Shown piece by piece: positions 27,608 to 35,380 of a stretch of DNA of 64,000 nt; position 1 is the stretch's first letter; every line of letters begins with the position of its first letter. A program made the position numbers and the translations under genes. This DNA is from UBA1351 sp965140555 (GTDB lineage: Bacteria > Bacillota > Clostridia > Lachnospirales > Vallitaleaceae): assembly GCA_965140555.1 (NCBI GenBank), contig OZ223259.1, forward strand, positions 1,364,001 through 1,428,000, given 5' to 3'. The notes beneath the pieces are model-generated. The model made no database searches. It had not been told where the DNA came from and saw nothing but the letters and a program-made list of their open reading frames with translations.

Positions 27608-29062
27608 CTACAGCGCTACTTGCTGGTATCTTTCTCTAGAAAGTACTTCGATCATATAATCATAAGGTGTCAAACTTGTGGATTCCAAGATAGCTTGGAA
27701 TACAGATGGGGATTGACCGCTCGCCATTTTAACGCCTTCATAATGGGCCGATACCTGATACACATTGCTCACACTATTCACATTCCAAAAGATAATCTCA
27801 GGAATCTTATAACCCCCTCGTTTATACATCTCTTTCATTTTGCGATAAAACGTCCACTGTCTGTTTTTATCGGTTAAACTTTGATCAAATTGCATATCTG
27901 TAATCACGACAAGGGATTCGGGCATCTCCTCTTGACGTGCCTTTCCTTGTATTGCCGTATCCAAAATTACCCTTAGGGCTTTTTCGAAGTTTGTATTCAT
28001 TCCCCAAGGACTTGACAAGGCACTTCGTACTTGTTCATACAGTGTATTGCCCTGAACTTCCACAATGGATGGCGACTCACTGAACGTCATGTAGCAATTG
28101 GCAAAGAGTCCCTCTGTCCTTTGTGCATAGTACAGCGCCAGTCCAATAGATGTTGCCATAGGACGACCCATCATAGAACCGGATACATCTGCCATAATGA
28201 GTACATTTTTCTGATCTCCCAGAACATAGTCCGGCAGACTTTTCCACTGCTGCTCAAGAACATCCAATTCGAATACAGAAGAACCATACAAGATTTTCTC
28301 TGTTATATTATAAGGATACAAGACAGAGGCATTGATCGTTGTCTCGCCATTTTTAACGGCCTCTATATATGCTGCAAAACGCTCTTCATCTTGGGTCATA
28401 AACGCTTTTCCATAGTTATTCATCGCATTTGAAGGCACTTTTTCATAGGCAATCGCTTCCCATTGATTTGCAGACATTTTTACCTCAACAACATCCAATC
28501 GTTTCCTCAGCTGTGCCACTGTTTGTCGGTATTTCTTAGCACTCCAGCCTAATCCAGCTACAATCTGACGGGCATATTCGCGCGTTTGTGCCGATGATGT
28601 ATTAATGCTCGGTAGCCACTTCGCCATAAGCGACGGGGACGCACTAAGCATATCTTGATTCAGTTGTTGTCTTATCATCTCAATGACATCCTTCTTTAGT
28701 CGTGTGTTCATCAGAACAAGAAGATCATCCCATCGACCATAGTATCCAATATTTGGAAGATTCTTTCGAAGAGCCTCCGGGCTCACTTGACTTAACCACT
28801 GATATAGAATCCTTGCCACACGACGTTCACCTAGTCCACCCCGAACATCTCTTGTATAAAACAGGAGTTTTAATGCCAACAGTGGATTTTCTGCATACGC
28901 CTTTGCAAATAAGTTCTCTATCTCAATGTCCGGTCGATTTCTTAGTGCTCCGGCAACGGCAAACAAATCTACTAATGGTGACTGGGTTGACTTAAGCGCA
29001 TTGGCTCCGTTTAGTGTTTGTGTTTGATTTAAATGATTTCGCATTCCATTCAAAAAATCCAT
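27608..29062 (-). CDS. TROVE/DUF2828-like protein with VWA domain (Ro60-like RNA-binding)
   Basis: A 484-residue protein. The N-terminal ~290 residues are helical repeats with LLALKLLFYTRDVRGGLGER and NLPNIGYYGRWDDLLVLMNT, motifs of the DUF2828/TROVE group that includes the Ro60/Rsr RNA-binding ring. The C-terminal domain is VWA-type with the MIDAS motif DVSGSM and a second Asp in VVITDMQFDQS. Ro proteins bind Y RNAs and misfolded RNAs. The gene lies 28 bp after a tRNA-like RNA and downstream of an RtcB ligase gene, the same partners seen in rsr-yrl-rtcB loci. RBS AAGGGAG. Confidence 0.85.
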   Translation of the reverse strand: MDFLNGMRNHLNQTQTLNGANALKSTQSPLVDLFAVAGALRNRPDIEIENLFAKAYAENPLLALKLLFYTRDVRGGLGERRVARILYQWLSQVSPEALRKNLPNIGYYGRWDDLLVLMNTRLKKDVIEMIRQQLNQDMLSASPSLMAKWLPSINTSSAQTREYARQIVAGLGWSAKKYRQTVAQLRKRLDVVEVKMSANQWEAIAYEKVPSNAMNNYGKAFMTQDEERFAAYIEAVKNGETTINASVLYPYNITEKILYGSSVFELDVLEQQWKSLPDYVLGDQKNVLIMADVSGSMMGRPMATSIGLALYYAQRTEGLFANCYMTFSESPSIVEVQGNTLYEQVRSALSSPWGMNTNFEKALRVILDTAIQGKARQEEMPESLVVITDMQFDQSLTDKNRQWTFYRKMKEMYKRGGYKIPEIIFWNVNSVSNVYQVSAHYEGVKMASGQSPSVFQAILESTSLTPYDYMIEVLSRERYQQVAL

Positions 29063-29089
29063 GTTTTATTCTCCCTTCTGAATCCATAA

Positions 29090-29202
29090 GGATAGTGGCG
29101 AGATTCGAACTCGCGACATCTACAGTCATCTTTTTATTGCTGTTCATGTCTTTATCAAGACACTTTTTATATATAGCGCTCTACCTCTGAGCTACACTAT
29201 CC
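29090..29202 (-). ncRNA. tRNA-His-like RNA with enlarged anticodon loop (candidate Y-RNA/tRNA mimic)
   Basis: A 113-nt cloverleaf-like RNA. It has an 8-bp end helix GGATAGTG/CACTATCC, equal to a 7-bp acceptor plus a G-1:C73 pair, the tRNA-His identity feature. Next come TA, a D arm GCTC-AGAGGTA-GAGC, and position-26 G. A 5-bp anticodon stem CTATA/TGTAG encloses a 47-nt loop in place of 7 nt. Then come variable loop ATGTC and a canonical T arm GCGAG-TTCGAAT-CTCGC. The enlarged loop contains the hairpin TGTCTT-GATA-AAGACA. CCA is not encoded. It lies between rtcB and the TROVE gene, 28 bp upstream of the TROVE start codon. No group I intron features fit in this length. Confidence 0.8.
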
Positions 29203-29208
29203 AAAAAC

Positions 29209-29256
29209 AAGACGCCTTTTTCATGGTTAATATGATGGTGTTGCTGTTAGCGTCTT
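29209..29256 (-). ncRNA. Stem-loop upstream of the tRNA-like RNA sharing a motif with it
   Basis: On the minus strand AAGACGC and GCGTCTT (7 bp) enclose 34 nt, followed by GTTTTT. The 5' arm reads AAGACGCTAACAGCAA and the same motif AAGACnnnAACAGCAA occurs in the inserted loop of the tRNA-like RNA at identical spacing. It could be a separate small RNA, part of one longer RNA, or a weak terminator/processing stem after rtcB. The loop is too large for a strong terminator. Confidence 0.45.
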
Positions 29257-29293
29257 TATACAACTTATATAGCTATCTTCTTCATGCCTTATC

Positions 29294-31591
29294 TTAATTC
29301 TGTGATTTGAAGTTATATATAGGCTTTAATATCCCGATTACGTCAACGGTATCTTCCATATTATGCATTACCTCGTCCATGGACTTATAAGCCATAGGGG
29401 ATTCATCTACTGTCTTTGGTGTTACCGATGTGGAAAATATGCCTTCCATCTCTTTTACAAAATCACCAAACGCTATAGATTCAAAGGCTTTCGTCCTTGA
29501 CATTAACCGTCCGGCTCCGTGGGGTGCTGACTGATTCCATTCTTCATTGCCCTTTCCTATGGCAAGTATAGAACCGTCACGCATATTCATGGGGATGAGG
29601 ACTTCCTCTCCCTTTGTTGCTTTAATTGCACCTTTTCGTACGATATTATCCTCAAAATCTATATAATTATGTACTGTATGAAACCGTTCAAATGTATCCT
29701 GACCGAAAAGTTCCGTTACAATTCGACTCGCCATCGTTTCCCTATTTAAACGAGCAAATTCTTGGCAGATGGACATATCCTGTAGATATTCCTCTTTCAA
29801 CGTCCCTTCGAGGTAGCATAAATGATCGGGCATAGTTTTATCCACATAGTACTCTTTTCTCAACTCTGTAAGTGCCTTTTGAATGTCTTTTCTTCGGCCG
29901 GCTTGTTTATACGAAGCAATAAGCTTCTCCCGATCTTCCAAATAACTGTCATTATAACCTGAATGATACCCAATTGCCTGTTTTTGATAATGGGTTGCTA
30001 CCACATGTCCAAGATTTCTAGACCCGGAATGAATAACAAGGTACTTATTGCCTTCCTCATCGACATTCACTTCAATAAAGTGGTTTCCTCCACCCAAAGA
30101 ACCAATGGCTCGATTCCAACGTTTCAAATCTTGACGCGCATCTTTAAGCATCGCCAATGTTTCCAGCTTCGGTAGAAAATCCACTTGCTTGTGTTGATTG
30201 ATGGCTTTCCCATTCGGAATATTTTCATGAATAAAGGTATCTAACTGTTGTAGGTCTATCTCTACCTTGCCTAACTTAACGGTTAGCATACCACATCCGA
30301 TATCAACACCTACAATATTGGGAATCACTTTGTCCCCCAAATTGGCGGTAAAGCCAATGACACACCCTTTACCTTGATGTACATCCGGCATAATACGAAT
30401 TTTGGATGCTTTAAACGCTTCCATATCACAAAGTTCTTTTATTTGAGCAACCGCACTTTCTTCTATGCTATCTGTATATACCATTGCATCGTTGTAATCG
30501 CCATGTATAATCATCTTATCGTCTCTCCCTTCGATTGCTGTAACACTATCATAAGGGTATTTGTTACATAAAGATTGTTCAGTAAAAAAAGTTTTTTGTT
30601 TTTTTTCTTTTCTTTCGTAACGATTCAATAATTTACGTGCATCTTGTATCATTTCATCACGAATCCACACCGGCTCTATAACTTCACATCGTGACCCAAG
30701 GGATAGGATGAACTTCTTAATCACCATAGGATTTCTCATATCCGCTTCAAATTGATAGACATGGTACCTTTTATCCAGACATGTAACCTGCTGATTTTGT
30801 CCATAAACTTTCTCATCCAACATACGTCCGATTTTACCATAAATCTTACAGGATACATGGATCAAGGGTTCTTTGGTCCCTGACTCATCAAAGTAGGCCT
30901 CTTCATCAAAATCCGGATCGATGGCAAAACTCTCATCTACCCATTCAATCTCTAACATACGATGTAGCTTAAAATTATTAAAGGGAGAATAGTTCTGATT
31001 TTCTATCGTTTCATCATAAGCGAATACAATCCAATTCGTATACTTAAACAGCTTATAGGGACGAATCACTTTATAACTATCCCTATTGTAACCCCTATAT
31101 AAGATTTTCAACTTCTTCTTCCCATCAATCGCAGTCTGAGTCATATAGTAGCGTTTCTCAATTTCCTCTATAGGCATGCTTAAGGGAAAATGTCCAAAAA
31201 GAGAGAGCTCTGAATCGCTCACCGCTTTCTTGTTCTCGATAAATGCGTTCCCGATATAATCCAAAAGAAGCTTTTTATTAGGTACACTGCTTTCCTTCAT
31301 CAAGTACTCGTAAGCAACACTTAGGGATTGTAATTCGAAATCATTCAACTTGTTTCCCGGTAACATTCCGTCATGCTCTAAATAATACCCCCCATATCTT
31401 CCCGGCTTATAATATATTGGATAACCGGCATCATAAAGGGTATTCTTGTAGTTATTAATATTCCTCTCTGTTTCTTCCCCCAACAAGTAGGCAATTTCTG
31501 CCTTTTTCAAGTATTTTTTTGACTTCAATATTTTCAACATACGAATGCATTGAATGGTCTTATTCGGTTTGTCATACTTTTTTACAGGCAT
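29294..31591 (-). CDS. rtcB: RNA ligase RtcB fused to N-terminal HTH-WYL regulator
   Basis: About 765 residues. Residues 10-75 form a DeoR-type winged helix. About 155-215 is a WYL ligand-binding domain (KVIRPYKLFKYTNWIVFAYDE) with its C-terminal extension to about 330. From about 355 to the end is a complete RtcB: DVHQGKGCVIG, VGVDIGCGM (Mn-binding Cys), GSLGGGNHF, HSGSRNLG and APHGAGR (His that becomes guanylylated). RtcB joins 2',3'-cyclic phosphate to 5'-OH RNA ends, as in tRNA repair. The regulator fused to the ligase suggests sensing and repair in one chain. ATG 31591 follows AGGAGG by 8 nt. SUMF1 gene lies 35 bp upstream. Confidence 0.92.
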   Translation of the reverse strand: MPVKKYDKPNKTIQCIRMLKILKSKKYLKKAEIAYLLGEETERNINNYKNTLYDAGYPIYYKPGRYGGYYLEHDGMLPGNKLNDFELQSLSVAYEYLMKESSVPNKKLLLDYIGNAFIENKKAVSDSELSLFGHFPLSMPIEEIEKRYYMTQTAIDGKKKLKILYRGYNRDSYKVIRPYKLFKYTNWIVFAYDETIENQNYSPFNNFKLHRMLEIEWVDESFAIDPDFDEEAYFDESGTKEPLIHVSCKIYGKIGRMLDEKVYGQNQQVTCLDKRYHVYQFEADMRNPMVIKKFILSLGSRCEVIEPVWIRDEMIQDARKLLNRYERKEKKQKTFFTEQSLCNKYPYDSVTAIEGRDDKMIIHGDYNDAMVYTDSIEESAVAQIKELCDMEAFKASKIRIMPDVHQGKGCVIGFTANLGDKVIPNIVGVDIGCGMLTVKLGKVEIDLQQLDTFIHENIPNGKAINQHKQVDFLPKLETLAMLKDARQDLKRWNRAIGSLGGGNHFIEVNVDEEGNKYLVIHSGSRNLGHVVATHYQKQAIGYHSGYNDSYLEDREKLIASYKQAGRRKDIQKALTELRKEYYVDKTMPDHLCYLEGTLKEEYLQDMSICQEFARLNRETMASRIVTELFGQDTFERFHTVHNYIDFEDNIVRKGAIKATKGEEVLIPMNMRDGSILAIGKGNEEWNQSAPHGAGRLMSRTKAFESIAFGDFVKEMEGIFSTSVTPKTVDESPMAYKSMDEVMHNMEDTVDVIGILKPIYNFKSQN

Positions 31592-31626
31592 CACATATTC
31601 CTCCTAATAGCTCCTATCCTTAACGT

Positions 31627-32406
31627 CTATTTCTCCGGTTCTTCTATCCTTCGGGCTAATCGGAATCCAAGGTCTTCAATTCCGAAGGAGGGATGACTCC
31701 GTCGCCGGCATGTCGTTCCGCATCCTCTTGCCTCTTCTGCCCAACTGCCCCCTCGAAAAATTCGATAAGAACCATATTTCTCTTCATCATAGAAATCCCA
31801 ACACCACTCCCATACATTGCCTAACATATCGTATAAGCCCCACTGATTGGGGGCCTTTTCTCCTACCTTATGCCGTCTTCCATCTGCATTCTCTTTATAC
31901 CATGCAATGTCTTCCAACGCTCCATAGCGATACCCCTTTGACTTCCCTCGACAAGCATACTGCCACTCAGCATCTGTGGGAAGACGAAATCCGTTGGCCC
32001 TCCAATCACAACTGACAACTGTTCCTTCATCTGCAAAGCTGTAGCACACTTCTAAGCCAAGGGCTTTGGACAGCATATTACAAAACTGTATAGCATCATA
32101 CCAACTGACCATCACAACAGGCATCTGCCCTTGTACCCGATCACTTCCACCATGAGTCTCTTCTCCCATAACACAATCATATAATTCTTGGGTTACCGGA
32201 TATTTGGCTAGTAGAAAAGGAGCAATCGCAACCTCTTCTTTTTCTTCCTTCATATTTCCTTTGGAACCGGGAATACTCATCTTGGAATCGGAACTTATCC
32301 ATTTCTTTTCATCTCTGTAGCGGCGTATTGATTCCATACCTTCAGGAATAGGTACCATAAGCTCTCTAATATAGCTCTCAACTCTATTTATTTCTTTTTC
32401 TTCCAT
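31627..32406 (-). CDS. SUMF1/formylglycine-generating-enzyme-like domain protein
   Basis: A 259-residue protein with the SUMF1 fold: FLLAKYPVTQELYDCVMG, MPVVMVSWYDAIQFCNMLS, FRLPTDAEWQYACRG, GLYDMLGNVWEWCWD, FRGGSWAEEARGC, LGFRLAR. Compared with true formylglycine-generating enzyme, the first catalytic Cys position after RGGS is Glu and only the second Cys is present, so sulfatase activation is unlikely. No sulfatase is in the window. It is the first gene of the apparent SUMF1-rtcB-RNA-TROVE cluster (35 bp spacing), so a role tied to RNA repair is possible but unproven. Confidence 0.85.
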   Translation of the reverse strand: MEEKEINRVESYIRELMVPIPEGMESIRRYRDEKKWISSDSKMSIPGSKGNMKEEKEEVAIAPFLLAKYPVTQELYDCVMGEETHGGSDRVQGQMPVVMVSWYDAIQFCNMLSKALGLEVCYSFADEGTVVSCDWRANGFRLPTDAEWQYACRGKSKGYRYGALEDIAWYKENADGRRHKVGEKAPNQWGLYDMLGNVWEWCWDFYDEEKYGSYRIFRGGSWAEEARGCGTTCRRRSHPSFGIEDLGFRLARRIEEPEK

Positions 32407-32461
32407 ACTAGCCTCCTAATCTATAATCCCTAGCACAATCTATCTTGTCATAAACTATAAC

Positions 32462-32534
32462 ATATAATGATTAGGTCGACAAAAGCATATAGTTGAACTT
32501 TCATATACACTATAGTGTTACGAACGTTTCTACT
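32462..32534. repeat. Partial copy of repeat family 1 (inverted)
   Basis: The left 73 bp match the reverse complement of the 40547-40676 element (ATGATTAGGTCGACAAAAGC, then ATATAGTTGAACTTTCATA and TGTTACGAACG). Homology stops in the middle and the other terminus is lost. It occupies the 220-bp gap upstream of the SUMF1 gene. The rest of the gap (32535-32628) holds an AT-rich, weakly palindromic stretch with no clear function. Confidence 0.7.
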
Positions 32535-32628
32535 AATATTGTAAAAAAAGAAAAAACCCAACGTATAACGTCAGATTTTTTAGGTTAATACTAATTGGGG
32601 CGTACAAAGGTGCTTATATTCATACATC

Positions 32629-33408
32629 CTATCCTTTCATCAATTCCCCTAGTTTGACAACTTTCTTTTGTATTACCGGTTTATTCCCCAATGTAAAGGC
32701 CTGTTGTGTACAAAAATTTGCACATCGCATGCATGAAATACATTGCTTGTAATTAATGGTCATCTTCCCATCTACAACATGAATGGCCTCCATCGGACAA
32801 CATTTTTCACACAATCCGCATTGGGTACATTGTTCTTGTTCTATCTGAAGTCTTTCACCGGTCTTTTCCCAGATTCCTTGACCTTTGGATATCCCGCGCA
32901 TAGCATCGGATAATATAGGAATTCGCTTCCATGTCGCCTGCTCTTCAATAATGGCATTCACATAATCTTCCGCTTCAATCAATGCCTTTTTGTCCTTTTC
33001 TTTTCCTTCAATAACCTTCTTTTCTGCCGTTTGCATGCTTGTCGACATTTTAAATTCATGGGCTGCAATACAGGTGTAGCCCTTCTTGTCCAGAATTTTT
33101 TTCATAGGTCCGACAATGCCACCTGAGAAAGATTCCATGGTATCTGCCAAAAAGACTTGTCTTCTGTTCCCTGCCGGTAAACGGTCGACAAAATCCCACA
33201 CAATCGGAAAGGTCGACTGTATCGCCACAGGTACGATGATTCCCAGATGGCAATCTTTCTCCAATTGAACAGGTCCTGATAGGGGCATTTTGCTTAAGGT
33301 CACCTTATACCCTTTTTTCTCAAAGGCTTCCTTCATTTTTTTTGCAATAAGAAGGGTATTGCCTGTTCCTGAAAAATAATACATACGAATCGGTTTTTTT
33401 TCTAACAT
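32629..33408 (-). CDS. EFR1 family ferredoxin-flavodoxin protein
   Basis: About 259 residues. An N-terminal flavodoxin-like domain starts MYYFSGTGNTLLIAKKM (FMN phosphate loop SGTGNT). The C-terminus carries two [4Fe-4S] ferredoxin motifs, CTQCGLCEKCCP and CISCMRCANFCT. This is the EFR1 architecture, cytoplasmic electron-transfer proteins common in anaerobes with unassigned partners. An ORF start at 33441 exists, but ATG 33408 has GAGGGTGG at 7 nt and begins where the family begins, so it is preferred. Confidence 0.9.
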   Translation of the reverse strand: MLEKKPIRMYYFSGTGNTLLIAKKMKEAFEKKGYKVTLSKMPLSGPVQLEKDCHLGIIVPVAIQSTFPIVWDFVDRLPAGNRRQVFLADTMESFSGGIVGPMKKILDKKGYTCIAAHEFKMSTSMQTAEKKVIEGKEKDKKALIEAEDYVNAIIEEQATWKRIPILSDAMRGISKGQGIWEKTGERLQIEQEQCTQCGLCEKCCPMEAIHVVDGKMTINYKQCISCMRCANFCTQQAFTLGNKPVIQKKVVKLGELMKG

Positions 33409-33538
33409 ACGCCATCCACCCTCTCTATAACAGCTGTCCATATCATTCTCTGCTTCATGCTCAACATTCCTTTCCTATCTGATATAATCTATTCTATCCA
33501 ATAAAGAGGCAATTGTATTGTAAAAAATCGGCATGCTT

Positions 33539-33599
33539 GTGTACTATATCATTCATATGTGAGCAGATAATTTCTCTATTTATGAGCGATTCAGTACAC
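33539..33599. repeat. Short palindromic repeat, family 2
   Basis: A 61-bp near-palindrome from GTGTACTATATCATTCATATG to TTTATGAGCGATTCAGTACAC. It has the same arms as the long elements at 42.8 and 48.3 kb, without their core. It lies between the EFR1 and DMT transporter genes, ending 20 bp into the DMT gene's 3' end. Confidence 0.7.
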
Positions 33600-34464
33600 G
33601 CGATGTAAAGCGGCCGGCTTGAATATTCTCTCCGATAAAGGTTGACCCCAAGATTAATAAACCACCTGCCAATTGCCATCCTGTTAACGGTTCCTTTAGA
33701 AAAACAACACCAAATAGGAGCCCAAACACCGGTTCCAAGTAACTATACACAACAATATCAATGGACTTCATCTGATGATACGTTGAAAAATAGAGGCTAT
33801 AGGCAACGCCTGTATGCACAATCCCTAACACAACCGTCAACACAATAGCGGATTTATCGAGTGCTGCAACGGCTGATACAAATCCTGCATTTAGGACAAA
33901 GGGCAACAACACAAGAGATGCACCCATCATTTGAATAGCCGTCGCTATAGTGCTACTCAGCTTTACCTTGATTTTTCTATTCATGATAACAATCACTGCA
34001 TATAGTAACCCGGAAATCCCACTCATAAGCTTCCCCATGAGGTCGTTTTCCCCCACTCCAGGTGCACCGACTATAAGAATCAACCCAATAAGGGACACTA
34101 TAATAACACCGGTTTGAACATGACTTCGCTTTTCTTTCAATACAATAGGTGCTACTAACATCACATACACAGGACACATATTATAGATAATCACTGCCGA
34201 GGCAATCGTTGTATGGGTATAACCATAGAAAAGTGCCACCCACGCCATACCGATAAGGGCTCCTGACACTATATACATGATCACACTTGTTCTGTTAAAC
34301 TTCCTTATAGACCAATTCTTCCTACCACTCATAATCACCAGCAAGAGTGCAGCAAGAGCCGCTCTTGAAAAGGCCAACTGAATAGGCGTCAACGCAATAT
34401 ATCGGGTAAACAAGCCGATACTGCCCCACAAAATCATAACGGTTATTAATTTTATTCGATTCAT
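33580..34464 (-). CDS. DMT superfamily (EamA) transporter
   Basis: About 294 residues with ten predicted membrane helices in two EamA repeats. The first repeat contains LAFSRAALAALLLVIM and the second YSYLEPVFGLLFGVVFLKEPL, a hallmark EamA motif (SYLEPV..LLG...L.E). It probably exports metabolites or drugs; the substrate is unknown. ATG 34464 (AAGGAAG at 8 nt) is preferred over the GTG at 34473. The 3' end overlaps a family 2 palindromic repeat. Confidence 0.88.
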   Translation of the reverse strand: MNRIKLITVMILWGSIGLFTRYIALTPIQLAFSRAALAALLLVIMSGRKNWSIRKFNRTSVIMYIVSGALIGMAWVALFYGYTHTTIASAVIIYNMCPVYVMLVAPIVLKEKRSHVQTGVIIVSLIGLILIVGAPGVGENDLMGKLMSGISGLLYAVIVIMNRKIKVKLSSTIATAIQMMGASLVLLPFVLNAGFVSAVAALDKSAIVLTVVLGIVHTGVAYSLYFSTYHQMKSIDIVVYSYLEPVFGLLFGVVFLKEPLTGWQLAGGLLILGSTFIGENIQAGRFTSRVLNRS

Positions 34465-34589
34465 ACACAACACTTCCTTATCTTAAGCTAATCATCTACA
34501 TATAGAAAGGTCAAAGGGCTCTTCCTTTGACCTTCCTTCTATACTATAGCTATATCTGTAAAATGTCTTGTATGAAATTGCAAGTGACG

Positions 34590-35366
34590 TCAATGCAGGA
34601 TACTCTGCCTATAGGCACTCGGGGTTAATCCGTTCATCTTCTTGAATTCTCTCGTAAAATGGGCTTGGTCATAGAATCCCAAAGCATAACAAACATCTAA
34701 AATCGGTGTTTGTTCCATAAGCAGCTTCTTTGCCTTCACCATCCTCAGCTGAAGCTGGTAGGCCAGTGGTGTCGTATTGTATGTTTTTCGAAACTTTCTT
34801 ATTAAGGCAAATCGCTTAATATTAAATCGTTCCTCTAATTCCTCTAGGGTTATTTTTTCCAAGACATGTTCTTCAATATAGGCTTTCACCCCTTCATCTA
34901 TTAAAGAGGATTGCTTTTCCATTATCTGTGCCGCCTCATGATGCTCATAGAGACCTTCTAATAATTCAACCAATTGTTCTTCTATATAGCTCGCGTCGTA
35001 TGGTGAATCAAGACAGTCCAAAAAGGTTTCAATCGGTGATGTGTCTATCACTTTAAGAACTTTATCAAAGGTCATCACGTCACTATAAAATGACGGATTG
35101 ATATAGAGCATATCAAAGCACCACCTATCAATATTATCGGGGGAGCACATATGACTTAACTTTGGCGGAATAATGATGCCGTCGCCTTTTACAAACTTAA
35201 CGGTTTCCTCGGGGAACATCACCGTTGTTGATCCCTCCGATATAATTCCAATGGACAGCTCCTGGTGCATATGGTTCTTGTAATTTTGATAAGCGCGATT
35301 ACCTCGCTTGAGTTCTACCGTACCCGGAATAATTGTCGTAAAAGAAATACCTTTATTCTCTATCAT
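34590..35366 (-). CDS. AraC family transcriptional regulator with cupin domain
   Basis: A 258-residue regulator. An N-terminal AraC-ligand/cupin half (HMHQELSIGIISEGST and VKFVKGDGIIIPPKLSHMC) is followed by a C-terminal AraC double HTH (EKITLEELEERFNIKRFALIRKFRKTYNTTPLAYQLQLR, shown here as motif start, and LGFYDQAHFTREFKK). It resembles regulators that sit beside DMT or LysE-type exporters. The DMT gene lies about 125 bp downstream, so it may be the target (inference). Confidence 0.87.
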   Translation of the reverse strand: MIENKGISFTTIIPGTVELKRGNRAYQNYKNHMHQELSIGIISEGSTTVMFPEETVKFVKGDGIIIPPKLSHMCSPDNIDRWCFDMLYINPSFYSDVMTFDKVLKVIDTSPIETFLDCLDSPYDASYIEEQLVELLEGLYEHHEAAQIMEKQSSLIDEGVKAYIEEHVLEKITLEELEERFNIKRFALIRKFRKTYNTTPLAYQLQLRMVKAKKLLMEQTPILDVCYALGFYDQAHFTREFKKMNGLTPSAYRQSILH

Positions 35367-35380
35367 CCTATCACCATCCT

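Noticed and set aside
29090..29202. Interpretation as an ordinary functional tRNA gene
   Set aside because: The anticodon loop is 47 nt and no standard 5-bp stem with 7-nt loop can be drawn between the D and T arms, so it cannot decode without removal of the insert.
29090..29202. Group I intron in a tRNA
   Set aside because: The insert of about 40 nt is far too short for a group I intron core.
31627..32406. True formylglycine-generating enzyme
   Set aside because: One of the two active-site cysteines is missing and no sulfatase gene is present.
32535..32628. Terminator in the gap downstream of the SUMF1 promoter region
   Set aside because: Runs of A and T flank a weak AACGT/ACGT pairing with several mismatches; too weak to claim.
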